DNA from: Powellomyces hirtus
Taxonomy: Eukaryota; Chytridiomycota; Chytridiomycetes; Spizellomycetales; Powellomycetaceae
Reading direction: 5' to 3'
Length of the DNA: 64,000 nt
Assembly (NCBI GenBank): GCA_025526995.1
Contig: JAHLKG010000001.1
Location: 1,736,001-1,800,000, forward strand
Numbering within the stretch: the stretch's first letter is position 1; every line of letters begins with the position of its first letter. The notes under the pieces were generated by a model. That model did no database searches. It worked only from the letters and a program-made list of their open reading frames with translations, and was not told where the DNA came from. The position numbers and the translations under genes are program-made. Of the stretch, positions 10,501 through 21,175 are shown piece after piece.

Positions 10501-12090
10501 AAGTGTCCGCGACCCAGTTGCAGTTCCGCACAGCACGTTGAACAAGGGGAACGAGTACTATCTCGACATCGAAAAGGTTCACAATGTCTGTGATATAGGC
10601 ATCCCACAGCGTAGGATCTAGGCAGTGTCGAACGACTGCACGCTCATACAGGGTTCGAATCCGGAACGGATCGCCTTTCGAATGAGACTTCTCCATGGAA
10701 AGATAGTTCTGATACTCCGCAAGACCGTGGTTCGAATCAACCTGGATTCGCAAAAAAACTCAATACAGAGCTGTGATTTTATTGGAGCGAGTTCCCTCCT
10801 ACCAACGCTTTTTCGTAGGGCTCTCTAAGATCACGTTCTTTTGATGTAGCCGCGACGATGGAGCTCGCGGCTTTCAGACGAGATTCGTAATTTTCCGGAT
10901 CATAGGTGCTTTCGAACCCTGAATATTCGCTGAATGTTTCATCCAATTCTAATAAAATAGATGGCTTACTATTTTGTCATCTGCTTTAGCGTAGACAGAG
11001 GGATGTATCACTGACTTACGCATGTGCGGGATTTGCAGGCGCTTTATGTAGATGTCTCTCAGACGACTTATTTGCTGCTCTCTGCGGAAAGTTTCCACAT
11101 TTCATTACAGTGTCGGCGGTGTGACCACAAGATGCTTTGTACTGACGTGGGTGCTGCCTGGAGTGTCAACACGATAAGGATCACAGCAAAACTTCTTCTG
11201 ACGAGAGCAAAGTACCTCGCAAATCAACGCTTCAAAATCTCGATATGCTCGCCAAACTGTTGCTCCCTTGCGGTGCGCGACAAAAGCCATGTTGAGCACT
11301 GGGATCTGATCACGGGAAAGTCTGTTGTGATGGAATACCTCGGTAAAGTGCAGCTGCGTGGCATTCAAGCCCTGATCGGAGATCTTTCGGATGGCTTCCA
11401 TTGATATCCATTGATCTTCCGGTGCGCTGTCCGAGGTTTCTTCATACTCATTGTACAGGTAGCTCAGGAAGGAGTGCCACAACTTGATAGCTTCAACAGA
11501 CAAAGTTGAGTCGAATGTCGGGATTGCCACCAGCTTCAATTGTCTTACACAGGTAGTCTACTACGGCCTTCTGGTACAGTTGCGCGATCGCTCGCTTTTC
11601 TTCAACCGTCGCGGCGAGTCTGGACTCATCTTCAATCCACTGAAGCCAGATATCTAACGGAAATGAGCAAACTTTGAGTGCCTGGAGCTATCAGCTCAAA
11701 GATGTAAAGTAGAAGGCATCGGACCTTCCGACAATGGGAATATTTCAGACATATGCTGCCTGGCATCTCTCAATTTCTGAAAATCAGCAGCTCGTCGTAG
11801 CTCTGTTATGTATTTTAAGTGGCTTTCGTAATTGTACGGAGAGCTTGCAACCTAGACATCTAAGTATTTGAACCCCGCTTGGAATGGTTCTCCCCGTTCT
11901 ATGGAATCTATACCTGCTGCTGCAACGCTTTCAATTCGTCGGGGAACAGGGCCAATTCGCCCGGTGCCGTCACATCCATTTCAGAGTTTGCATCGTCATC
12001 GTCACTACCGTCAGACGAAGAACCAAGCGCACCCTCATGGCGTGCTAGGGGTTCGTCATCTGACAAACTTTGTGTATGTTTGGGAGTCAT
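7594..12090 (-). CDS. SART3/Prp24-like U4/U6 snRNP recycling factor
   Basis: Large gene of roughly 17 exons. It begins with an acidic N-terminus (SDDEPLARHEG...GSDDDDANSE), followed by HAT repeats (e.g. SPYNYESHLKYITELRRA, DIWLQWIEDESRLAA, IKLWHSFLSYLYNEY, DPTLWDAYITDIVNL, FEAWLSFEREEGSVETYY), a basic nuclear-signal linker (QFKKRSREADPENDAS) and three RRM domains. The RRM cores are NMLYITNLS...GALEAYVELAE, NKIYVSNLPVD...AFAYIEYADE and KELFVSNLAF...GTAFVEFETE. An RG-rich stretch (RGRGRGRGAPRAG) follows, and the C-terminus is TPDDFRKMLTRRD, matching the Prp24/SART3 C-terminal motif that contacts the U6 LSm ring. The family re-anneals U4 and U6 snRNAs after splicing. Human SART3 has two RRMs and yeast Prp24 four, so three is an intermediate arrangement. 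Individual exon edges are approximate, but the order and frame are consistent. Confidence 0.9.
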
Positions 12091-12658
12091 CGTGCACTAG
12101 TTTCAACCTGAAATTGACGAATTGTCAAAAAAAAAGATGTTCTGACAATTGAGTCATCGCCTTCACAATGACAGGGTTTACCGACGCGAATGCGGAGCTA
12201 TGGACTGGCTGATTCGGAAATAAACATACGCTCACTCCTTTTGTTCTTTCCTTCGCTGAATATGACGTGTACCAACAAGTAGAGGTGCTCAATGTGTGCA
12301 TCATTGAAAGTTATGGTATATGTAATAACCATGGCAGGATCACGTTTAGCGCCCGCAAAAATCCGCATTGAAAGCTTTCAAATCCGTTCGCATGGATTAA
12401 CGCTTGTCAAAAATCTTCCTAAATCGTCGTCTAGTTCTATGACACATACTACCTATGCAGCATGCGTTGCTGTCGGTTGCGCAATCACAAATTGTGGGTC
12501 GATCAGTCATGCTTTTCTATTTCGTTTTGGTTCGGACTTGTTTTGGTTCGGACGGTGTGTCTTGATCGTCGCCGGGTCACGTTTCGTGAAGTATACTCAA
12601 ATCCATACAGAACGCTTCCATATCCGTTCGCGTGGGCTGATGCTTGTCAACCACCCCC
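12091..12658. repeat. Decayed tandem copy of the 3' end of the adjacent membrane-protein gene
   Basis: Positions about 12336-12540 resemble about 12574-12778, roughly 70% by eye at an offset near 238 bases. Shared blocks include TCACGTTT, ATCCGTTCGC, GCTTGTCAA, GGTTGCGC and GATCAGTC. The right copy covers the stop codon and last coding part of the minus-strand membrane-protein gene; the left copy lies beyond it and is broken. A second, small direct repeat, GTTTTGGTTCGGAC, occurs at 12524 and 12540. The remaining bases are the divergent/3' flank of the SART3-like gene. Confidence 0.6.
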
Positions 12659-14817
12659 TCAAACGTCATCTCGTTCCGTAAAACCCGCTACCTCTGCGGT
12701 ATGCATTGCGGTTGGTTGCGCGACCACGAGTTGTGGAGTGATCAGTCGTGCCTTTCTTTTTCCCTTTCGTTTCAATTCAATCGGCGTGCCATCGGGCTGT
12801 CTCCAGATCACAATTCGAAAGTACCGACGTCCGCACTTCTCGACCCAGGGCTGAACAACAAGTCCGGCAAACAGAGAAACCAAAGCGAAACTTGAGACAA
12901 CTAAGGTCGCATTGGGCATGCGCTGCGCAATAGAAAACATATACCCAGTTGCGGCAAGATCAATTCCAGCGCAAGCTAACGCGTATCGTCCTCGCAAAAT
13001 GCCCGCCCCCGAGCGTGCCATTATGAGGTTGACATAGAAGTTGATGCCGGCGAGATACGAATCGAGCTGGGGACCGACGGCGACAATGGTTATAGATGCA
13101 TCGAGGTTGGGCAAAGTGCTGGCAATCGTGTACAGACTTAGTGCCGCTACAAGTGTGTACATGATCAGCGTAGTTATTTGTTGCCGATGCGGATATTTGG
13201 CGCCCAGAGAGGGCCTCACGGTCGGCAAAATCCCCAATAGGCAGGCCATTGGAAGGATAATCCCGATATTGCTCGCACTTCTTTTGTCAACTTGGTCAAA
13301 GCCATGCGTGCTTATCATCGCACCGAGTGAAAAGAGCGCCGAGCCACATGCTACTCCATATAGAACTCTCGTCTGAATGCATAGCTTCTCGCTGAAGGAC
13401 CGCCGGAATGCGATCTCCATATCCGGAAGCTCGTAATCTTGCTTTTGTACGAATGCCCCGTACTTCGCCAACACTTTTCTAACCATTGTCCAAGAATTTT
13501 TCACAACGTCCAGTCTACCCGAAGCGGCGCTCTCGAGAGAGTCCTTCGAATATATCGCCGGCAGCGACCTTGAAAACTTTTCCACTGCTCTTCGGCCGTC
13601 TCGTTCAAGACGGAGCGCTAGATAGCTTCGTTTTTGCAACTTTTCCATCTTGGCCATGGACCACAGGCATGTCGCACAAAGCGCCACTTGCAACGAACTC
13701 GCCCAGTCGCCTTTGAGAAACAAGTCGTACGCGAACGCCGATCGTATGATAATTCGAAAAACGATGAGGTACGTCATAAGCATGACTGCTTTATATCTAA
13801 ACTTAAACCGAGTGGAATGTTATGAAAAAAATTCTTTCTACAATGGCCATAAGAGACGAACCTACCTCCATTTGGAATCCCATTATGGTCGTCCAGATCA
13901 CAGCCAGCTCCACAGGTACAGTGACTCGATTATACACCTCAATCTTTTCGTGTTCTACAGATGCCAGCCGAGCGGCAAGAATTTGCATCAGAACGTAGGG
14001 CAGGACCAGAAACACGAACATCAATGTGCAAAGAATGATTGAGGTCGCTTTTGGCGATGGAATCTGATGACCCGAAAATGCTTGAAAACACAGAAGCGCT
14101 AATGCAGAGAGTGGTATGACGAGCAAAAACTGATAGCAATTTAGTATGAGCCAGTATGAGCCCACAACATAAATAAGTAAGCCTTTTGTACTCACCCCGT
14201 ACGCCACCATAATGAAATATGATGACCACACTTGCGCGTACCAATTTTTGGCTTCACGGCCGTTGACGACATTATACCAATTATATGCAATAATCGGTAT
14301 CATTGCGGCTAAATAGAAAAAGCATCAGAAAAATGTCTGTCTCTTCAGGGGTAACCAAGTCGCAATACACACTTAATCCCACAATGTTCGTTATTCTCCA
14401 AGAAGGATATTGGAACTGGTTGTATCTACAGATGTCGATGCGTAAGTTCTCGGAAGGATTTGGTCTTTTCGAATGCAAACAAACATACAGTAATTCCAGA
14501 TCGTCATCCACTAGTTTGGCCGACATTTTCGATATCGGGACTCTCAGTACATCGTCAATGGTTTGGATTGCAGACTTTCGACGGGGGCTGTCCACCAGGG
14601 GCACTCGCGGTCCATCCGGCAGCCGTTCGATATCCGCGTGTGCTCTAGATCCACCAGCCACTTGGCTTTCCCGCAGCTGCTCGATATCCGCATGTGCTCT
14701 TGCTCCAGAAGCCACTTGGCTTTCCGCATCTCCCTCATTCTCGGGTTTCATGATGATATCCAATGCAGATTTGCGATGTCCAAAAATCGGCGTCCGTATC
14801 AGACGATTTACTATCAC
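12659..14817 (-). CDS. Multipass membrane protein, unrecognised
   Basis: About five exons: 14489-14817, 14373-14425, 14196-14308, about 13862-14129 and a long one ending with the stop at 12659. The N-terminus is soluble and contains an 18-residue tandem repeat (AESQVASGARAHADIEQL then RESQVAGGSRAHADIERL, near residues 32-67). The rest has about ten hydrophobic segments: four before a central charged region (KMEKLQKRSYLALRLERDGRR) and about six after it. The C-terminus is basic and cytosol-like (IELKRKGKRKARL). The fourth intron is best read as GTTCGT...CAG; the stronger-looking GTAGGT donor would break the frame. I do not recognise the family; transporter or receptor are both possible. It shares a promoter region with the membrane protein on the plus strand. 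Confidence 0.55.
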
Positions 14818-15242
14818 CGCTCACTGGCATTCTTTGGCGAGTAGATTATTTGAGAAAAGCTTTGCCCATTTGCAGGGTCGGCGAGGTTTACATGATCTAA
14901 CCTTCCATGCGTTACGTAACATAGAATGCCCGCTCCCGAAATAGGCACAGACGATCATCATTTGTCAGTGGGTACGTGCCGATGGCAGTTTGTAGTGCAT
15001 CTCCATTGTGTGTGAAGGGAAAACGTTAGAGACAATAGGATTGATGAGTCATTAGTTTTCCGATTCATGCCTAACGATGTGGATAACCTAAAAACTCGGT
15101 TTCCCATCAGGTATATCTTGGAAGGTCACGGATGCCGCCCCTACCAGGTCGTGCGGATGGTCCTTGCAACTTGTTGATATAGAAAGGCGCCAGCTATTCT
15201 AAAAATTCCTGCCTTTGTCTCCGTACCTGCCTTCACTTCGCA
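14818..15242. promoter_or_regulatory. Divergent promoter of two membrane-protein genes
   Basis: Roughly 425 bases between two outward-facing start codons. It holds no protein-like open frame and no obvious TATA box near either start. The arrangement suggests possible co-regulation of the two genes. Confidence 0.4.
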
Positions 15243-16480
15243 ATGGTCACCTTCGACAGTGTGCAGTTCCCGCCTGCTACTATCGGGGTACTCCTTGTAG
15301 TAGTTCCCTTTATGGGTTTCATGAACCGAGCTTTAAATCGATTGCTTCCGGACTATGGAAGCGCCCATCCAAAACAAAGAGCTACGGCACTCAGGATGAC
15401 CTCCTTCGTTTTCATGCGGATTTTCGCCTTCTCGCTCGATGTTTGGAATGCCCCCGAGTTCCTTCGAAACTGGAACACTCCATCAGAGCTTTCAGCAGAA
15501 TTCTACCACCTCCTGCTGATCAACACTGCGCTGTACACCAGCATGATTGGTAAGTAACGTGGCAGGCCGCTCTGTTCCTTCCATGCGCTTCTTATCAATT
15601 ATCTTGCTTCTTTGCAAGTTTATGAATTTGCTGCATACGAATCCAATTACACTAGTCTGGCGCATCATACAGCGGTCCTGTTAGGATCTGGCGTTCTTCT
15701 GATCAAAGCCAAAGTGCCCGTTCTGTTCCCCCACTTCTTATACCTGTACCGCATGGGGACATTGTTTGGGAGTCCGGTCTGTCTGGTAGTCGCATACTTT
15801 TATCTAGCTGACAACGAAAAGGCTACGATGCGAAACAAGATGCGGGTGTTACGAATAGGATCGTTACAATATGCCGTGTCTGCCACCGCCGCGAACATCA
15901 TTACAATTTCATTTTACATCACGCATTTCTCCGCCCTTCCATACCCACTTCGTGCGATTTTGTTATTTATGTGCGCCTCGATGATACCTGATCAGGTAGA
16001 TAATGTCAAAGCAACAAGGAATGCTTTCAATCCTTACTAATACTGTCACCTTAGTATAACTTAACGATAACCCTGTTGAAATGGCGGCGAAAGATCTCAG
16101 CCGATTTGAAACGTCGCCTGTCGGAGCCTGTAGCAAAACTAAAACGGAAAATGTCGCTAATGGTCCCAATAGGACCCATCAAGAGTTTCGGGGCGGAAAT
16201 GAGGAGGCGAATGTCGACATCACCTGTCTCTCCCCCGAAAGGAATATCGACTGTCTTCAACAGAAACATCTCCCTGGGTTCCCCCATATCTCCTATCGAT
16301 CATGGATTTTCTCCCAACACCCCGGTTGGCAATAACTGGGCAATGCCCATGCTTGACTCGAGGCCTTCTAGACCGTCTTCCGCAATCAATCGTAGGCGCC
16401 CAGTGCATACTCTTGACACTGACCGCCGGGGGTCGATTTCCCCGCTGTCCCCCACTGATGCTTCTCCCGCCGCTGAGTGA
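15243..16480 (+). CDS. Seven-span membrane protein with phosphorylatable tail, unrecognised
   Basis: Three exons joined in frame: 15243 to about 15550, about 15620-15990, and 16055-16480. The second splice (CCTGATCAG then TATAACTTA) uses a TTACTAATAC branch point just upstream of the acceptor. Seven hydrophobic segments are visible: PATIGVLLVVVPFMGF, TSFVFMRIFAFSLDVW, FYHLLLINTALYTSMI, HHTAVLLGSGVLLI, FLYLYRMGTLFGSPVCLVVA, LQYAVSATAANIITISF and LRAILLFMCASMIPDQ. They are followed by a ~140-residue basic tail, rich in Arg-x-x-Ser and Ser-Pro sites (MRRRMSTSPVSPPKG, LGSPISPID), suited to kinase control. Layout resembles a GPCR or a TLC-type protein, but no diagnostic motif of either is present, so the family is left open. 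Confidence 0.6.
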
Positions 16481-16881
16481 TAGTTTTTTGAGCCTTCTTT
16501 TTAATGAGACTTAAAAACGATTTTACGCACATTTATCGCGAAAGAAACGGCTGCCATTTGCATTTATAAATGGCTTGCCAGCGCTGAAAACCATGCATAT
16601 GATGGTTACTGTCCGCCGTCTGAGCCACGCTAAGTATTGAGTTGCACAATACGCGGAACGCGACGCGTGCGACTTTGGAAAAACGTTGCCGCTGTCGTGT
16701 GAATTTGACGGGCCGCACTAGGGCTCAAGGCGCTGTCATTTTGGTTTCGATATTCATCGTTGCCGAAGTGTACATGCCAATCTCCCATAGGCCAAATTTG
16801 CGAATGTTGCGTGAAAAATCATTTGGCTCCTGCCACGCCATTGCCTGATCTTCTCAATCACGATTATCATATGTACATGAA
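16481..16881. other. Convergent 3' intergenic region
   Basis: Four hundred bases between the 3' ends of the seven-span membrane-protein gene and the DIDxLL repeat gene. No protein-like open frame, RNA gene or repeat was seen. Confidence 0.4.
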
Positions 16882-19682
16882 TTAATTAACTGCCACGAGA
16901 CTTCTTGTGCTGGATCGTCGACGCGTGGACGTAGTTGCAGAAGTAGGTCGCGAAACAGCGCCTGTGCTGTTGGTGTGTACAGAAAATTTGCGCTCTATGG
17001 CGGCCCGCATCTCTGCGCCCCAACAAAGCTAGAAGGACATTAGCCAACAACGTCCAGCCAGAAAGAAAGATAGAGCATGACGCTTACCAGCTCGTCTATA
17101 TCAATCTTTGGAGGTCGCACACCCACAATGCTGGAAGCCATCGTTGGAACAGGATGGCGGTGATCACCGGCGAAGATCTCTCGCAATGACCCCTGCTTCG
17201 GAAACTGATTGGCAAGCGCTAGTTCGTCCAAGCTTCGTCGCAGTTGTATTCCAAGAGCCACTTGTCCAGGAATGCTCAACTGCTCCGTCTCGTTCCTGTT
17301 AGTGGCGTCCGCAAACACTACAGTCTGGACCATGGGTAGTGTTATTTGGTTCAAGTGCCCCATGGATGATCCGCGACGTTTTTGAGCTCGCGCCGTCCGT
17401 GATAGACTTGCAGGTGACATAGGGCTTGCTGCACCATCACCGCGGTGACCACTTACTTCTACATCGCTTGGAAGACGTCCCAATAATAAGTAGTTCTTGA
17501 TGTCCGTGTGGGCTTGCTTTTGGTCACCAACATCAACGCGCATAGTACTGGCTCCCATCGGTATTCCCTCAGCATCTGCTTCGACCGTCTCGGCTATTCC
17601 CATAAAGTGGCTGATGTCGAGTGAGGTCAAGCGACGTTGAGCGTGAGCGGAAGATGTTGATGAAGCGGTCCCCACCAGATGGAGAACCACTCCTCCGAGC
17701 TTTTCACTCCCAACAGACGCTGAGCGACGCCGCGAGTTGGCCCGTGAAGCAACCACATACTCTGTAGGCTCCAATGACGCAGAGCTGGCTATCTTTCCGT
17801 CTAGTTCGGGGCTCTTCCCTTTAGACATTTTGGCGTGTGCAGTTGCAATCTCAGCACGGGTTGCCCAGCCTCCTGGTTTCTCGCCAGCGACCAGCTGATC
17901 AATATCCAGGGAACCCGCATGAAGGGCCGGCGCAATCGCTGTCGGACTTGTGGAATACTCAGCAAGGATAAAGTTGGCATCAAGTTCGGTATAACTGACT
18001 CGAGAGAGGCCTTTTACAGACACAGTGGTGGAGCCAGACTGGGGAGGTTCACTCTCCGATGCTCCTGAAGAGCGTGCAGGTGCAGCGGGGGTTGTGGCTT
18101 CCTCCTTCTCGCCAACAATTACCAACATTTGAATATCCTGTGCGCCAACTCGCGGCACTTTCTTCGTTTGTGTGCTTATTGGGATCTTTCTCCCGATGTC
18201 GACCAAAGCGAATATATCTTCGGCAGCTACGCTGTCATCTCTAATGCAGGTCCTGGCGATTTCAGGGCTTGTATTCTGATTGGGCATGCGGTCGACGTGG
18301 CGCTCGGGTCGTCCACTACGGCCCATCGCGATAGTATTACGAGTGCCTGCATGACAAGACTGAACGGAATTCACTCCTTCGGCGGACGCCGACTGAGGCG
18401 CGCTGCTCTTCTTTCTACCAATGCTCCCTCGTCCACCAATATCTTCATCAATGCTGTTCAGCACTGGCCACGAGGCTATTCGTTTTCCACCGAGAGCTTT
18501 GTGCCGGAGAGCAACGTCATCCAGCAGCGAGTAGGCGCCCGCATCCACAAGACTATGAGGCAAGGTCGCAAACACCAGAGCGCCTGGGTCTGGATCGGTC
18601 GCGAGGACGTCATCAATGTCAGTTTTCTTGTCGTTTGCGCTGAGAATAATCAATTGGTGCACTCGTGGCGCATGCACAGTCATGGGTGAGTTTGGCTCAG
18701 ATTGGGCTGTGGTGTGACTGCCATGCGGCCGGCCGCTTGACGTCCGTGTCCGCGATTTTTTACCCCACCTATCGGCGCTGGCCGCTCGACCACTTGCTTG
18801 TGATGCTGAAACTCGGGATGATTGTGCAGTGGGCGGGTTGATATCAGCCATTGATAATATCTGGTCCACATCGATGTCCTCCTCGTCGTCCCGATAATCC
18901 TCATTTGTTGATCCCAACTTATTGTTCCCCGAGAACGTCCGCTCAAGTGACGGGTTGTCAGATCCGTATGAGGTCAGCACATCAATGTCTTCACTGGCCC
19001 CTGTCAGTGTTTGGGGAAAATGGCTCTCAGGGAGCGTGTCTGGTGCTGCCGCCGGTACCGGTGCAGGAAGACCCGCGAAGCTTCGGCCCACTGCTGGAAA
19101 GCTGTCGGCGAATGACATCTGAGAGTCTGCAATCTCACGGGTGGCAATGGCCAGGGGTATCGGGGATAGGGCGGAGGATGAAGACATTTTGGAAACGCTA
19201 TTACGGATGCCGCTCGCCAATCTTGTCGCAAAAGAAAACCTTGGTGAGGCAACTGCGCTTCCTGACGGAGCCGCCCCGATGTACCCGTCGATGTCTCCAA
19301 TAGTAGGTCGATCTCGAGAACCTACGCTTTGACTGCGAGCAGCACGCTTTTTGCTCCCACTTCCTTTCATCGTACTGAACACCACGTTTGCCGTCTCAAG
19401 CACCGCATCGATGTCTTCCGCTTTGCCGACGATGTACGGATGTGTCGCTGTGGCAACCACCTCTTCCACAACTTCGCGCTCATTTAACAGGTCCCATGAG
19501 CTGACTGGTTCTTGCAGAGCCAGAGGTGCTGGCAGGACCGGCCTTGGAGGCGTGCCGCTAATAGTTACGCTCCGTCCCCGTACGATCCGCGGCGGCTCTG
19601 ATTCGGCTTGGGTTTGGCGGCAGACGCTTTCTGTGGCATTCTGCTTCTCTTGCCCGGCGTCTTCCGCTTTGGATGTCGACAT
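16882..19682 (-). CDS. DIDxLL-motif repeat protein, unrecognised
   Basis: Disordered Ser/Ala-rich protein of 913 residues in two exons: 17088-19682 and 16882-17028. The 59-base intron has donor GTAAGC, branch CTAAT and acceptor CTAG; without it the frame stops 15 codons later in a hydrophobic tail that is clearly intron. A short motif with core DIDxLL (acidic/small residue, Asp-Ile-Asp, then Leu/Val pair, often Gly four residues on) recurs about twelve times: near residues 89, 129, 231, 268, 354, 412, 488, 515, 592, 688, 726 and 859. Examples are EDIDAVLETA, TDIDDVLATD, LDIDQLVAGEK, TDIKNYLLLGRL and IDIDELLCWGAE. The last copy is completed only by the splice. Between them are short beta-like patches (VVFSTM, LVFATL, VVFADAT) and many SP/RRxS sites. 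No domain is recognised. The spacing suggests multiple docking sites for one partner. Confidence 0.75.
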
Positions 19683-20177
19683 TGTCTATGGAAGTCTAAG
19701 AGGCTGAGCAGTCAAGACAATCTAACACGCTTTCAAAAAGTGCTTTCTGGCAACAAATTGATTTTGAGAACACACAGCACGACATTGCATGTTACTATTT
19801 CGGTGCAACTCAAACCTCGGGCAGCAAATGAGCCGAGTCATCTGCCGTCAGGCAAACACCACAGCTGAGCGAAATGTATTCATAATGGATTTCCTTTCCA
19901 TGCCTACTTTGCCTTATAAGTGAATGAATTGTCTGCCCTTCCCTCTAGATTCACTATGTTTGTGATATGAATACTGTCAAAGCTGTCAAAATCATCTCCC
20001 TGGCGTGCTTACGTGATGGATCGAGTGTCGCGCACTTCGCGCTGTCTTCCTTGTGACGTTGCAGGAATGGATCTCCCGAAATCCCCATCTCGAAATCTTG
20101 CGAACACCCACCCAGGTCTCTTGCGTGATAACCACTTTTCCTGATTTACGCACGCCTTTCAGCCTTGATAAGTAGCC
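19683..20177. promoter_or_regulatory. Divergent promoter between DIDxLL gene and RNPS1
   Basis: About 500 bases between outward-facing start codons. It is mixed in composition with no clear TATA box, and it has no open frame of protein-like character. Confidence 0.4.
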
Positions 20178-20909
20178 ATGTCATCAACGAGAAACGAGCC
20201 GCCAAGAGGACGCGCAACTCGAAGATATAGGTGAATTGAAGCGGTCCAGCGGTCCAGCTGCCCAGTGAACCGCTTGTCAGTCGTCAGCGCTTTTAACATT
20301 GTATATCTACAGTTCCTCGTCGAGAACCTCCAGCTCAAGAAGTTCCCGCTCCCGCTCTTCTCGGTCTTCGCGCTCGGATTCTCGTTCGAGCTCGTACTCT
20401 TCTTCGTCATGTAGCTCCCGGTCTCCCGTATCGCGCTCACGCCGATCTCCGCCTCCACCACTTTATAAGGTTCTCGTCACTGGTCTGACGAAGAATGTGA
20501 ACAAAGAACATCTTCAAGAGATCTTTCATCCTGTTAAAACTGTGGAGTTTCTGAGAGATAAAGAAAGTAAGTGTAAAACTTTTCATGTCGTAACGGCTTC
20601 CCCGTGGTAATCTTTGAGGCAGCTGGTACTCCGGGCGGTTCGGCGTATGTATTTTATGTAGATTTGCGTCAGGCCAGGAAGGCTGTCCAGTATCTAAACG
20701 GAGCGCAAATCGATGGTCAAGAAGTGGCATGCGCGATCACAGACCTTCCCCCGGTGAGGCGTCTCCCTTCCCCGCAGCGCAAAGACTATGGAAAAAACTC
20801 TCGAGATGAAAGAAGTTATCCCGCGAGTCGCCGCCGGATGAGCCGAAGTAGAAGCCCTCGGCGGAGGAGATCATCTTATGACCGGTCTTCTCCTGCTCGC
20901 CGTAGATGA
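20178..20909 (+). CDS. RNPS1-like SR-related protein (exon junction / ASAP complex)
   Basis: Three exons, 20178-20230, 20313-20566 and 20623-20909, give 197 residues. An N-terminal Ser/Arg-rich region is followed by one RRM: KVLVTGLTKNVNKEHLQEIF begins it and GGSAYVFYVDLRQARKAVQY with LNGAQIDGQEV ends it. The C-terminal tail is RS/RR-rich (RRRMSRSRSPRRRRSSYDR). This order (RS, single RRM with the QIDGQE signature, RS tail) is that of RNPS1, which joins the exon junction complex and the ASAP/PSAP complexes in splicing and RNA surveillance. The first intron splits a Ser codon in the RS region; the second falls inside the RRM. The RNP1 element is degenerate (GGSAYVFYV), as in RNPS1 itself. S. 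cerevisiae lacks this protein. Confidence 0.85.
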
Positions 20910-21175
20910 GATATTCGCCGTGTTTGGCGTATTACGAACGATGACTGCACGTCAGTAGTATTCGGAGGCTCTTAGCTGATTGGAATTCAGGCAGATAGTT
21001 TCTTTTCATAAATTATATATCGTCTCCACAAAAATGTTCAAAGACTGTACCGACTGTACGGTATGAATGAAGTTTTGAGCGACTGCTGCGCAACATGCTG
21101 AAATCAGGATTTAACACTTTGGTGACTTCCTTGCAACGAAATCCGAACTTTTGATCGATTGTGCAAGCAATCAAA

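Noticed and set aside
10650..10740. Two GGTTCGAATC sequences that look like tRNA B boxes
   Set aside because: They lie in coding exons of the SART3-like gene and no acceptor or anticodon stem can be folded around them.
12659..16480. Considered a pair of duplicated genes
   Set aside because: The two membrane proteins do not align; span counts and motifs differ.
15243..16480. TLC or GPCR family assignment
   Set aside because: Seven spans alone are not diagnostic; the TLC His/Asp pattern and DRY-type motifs were not seen.
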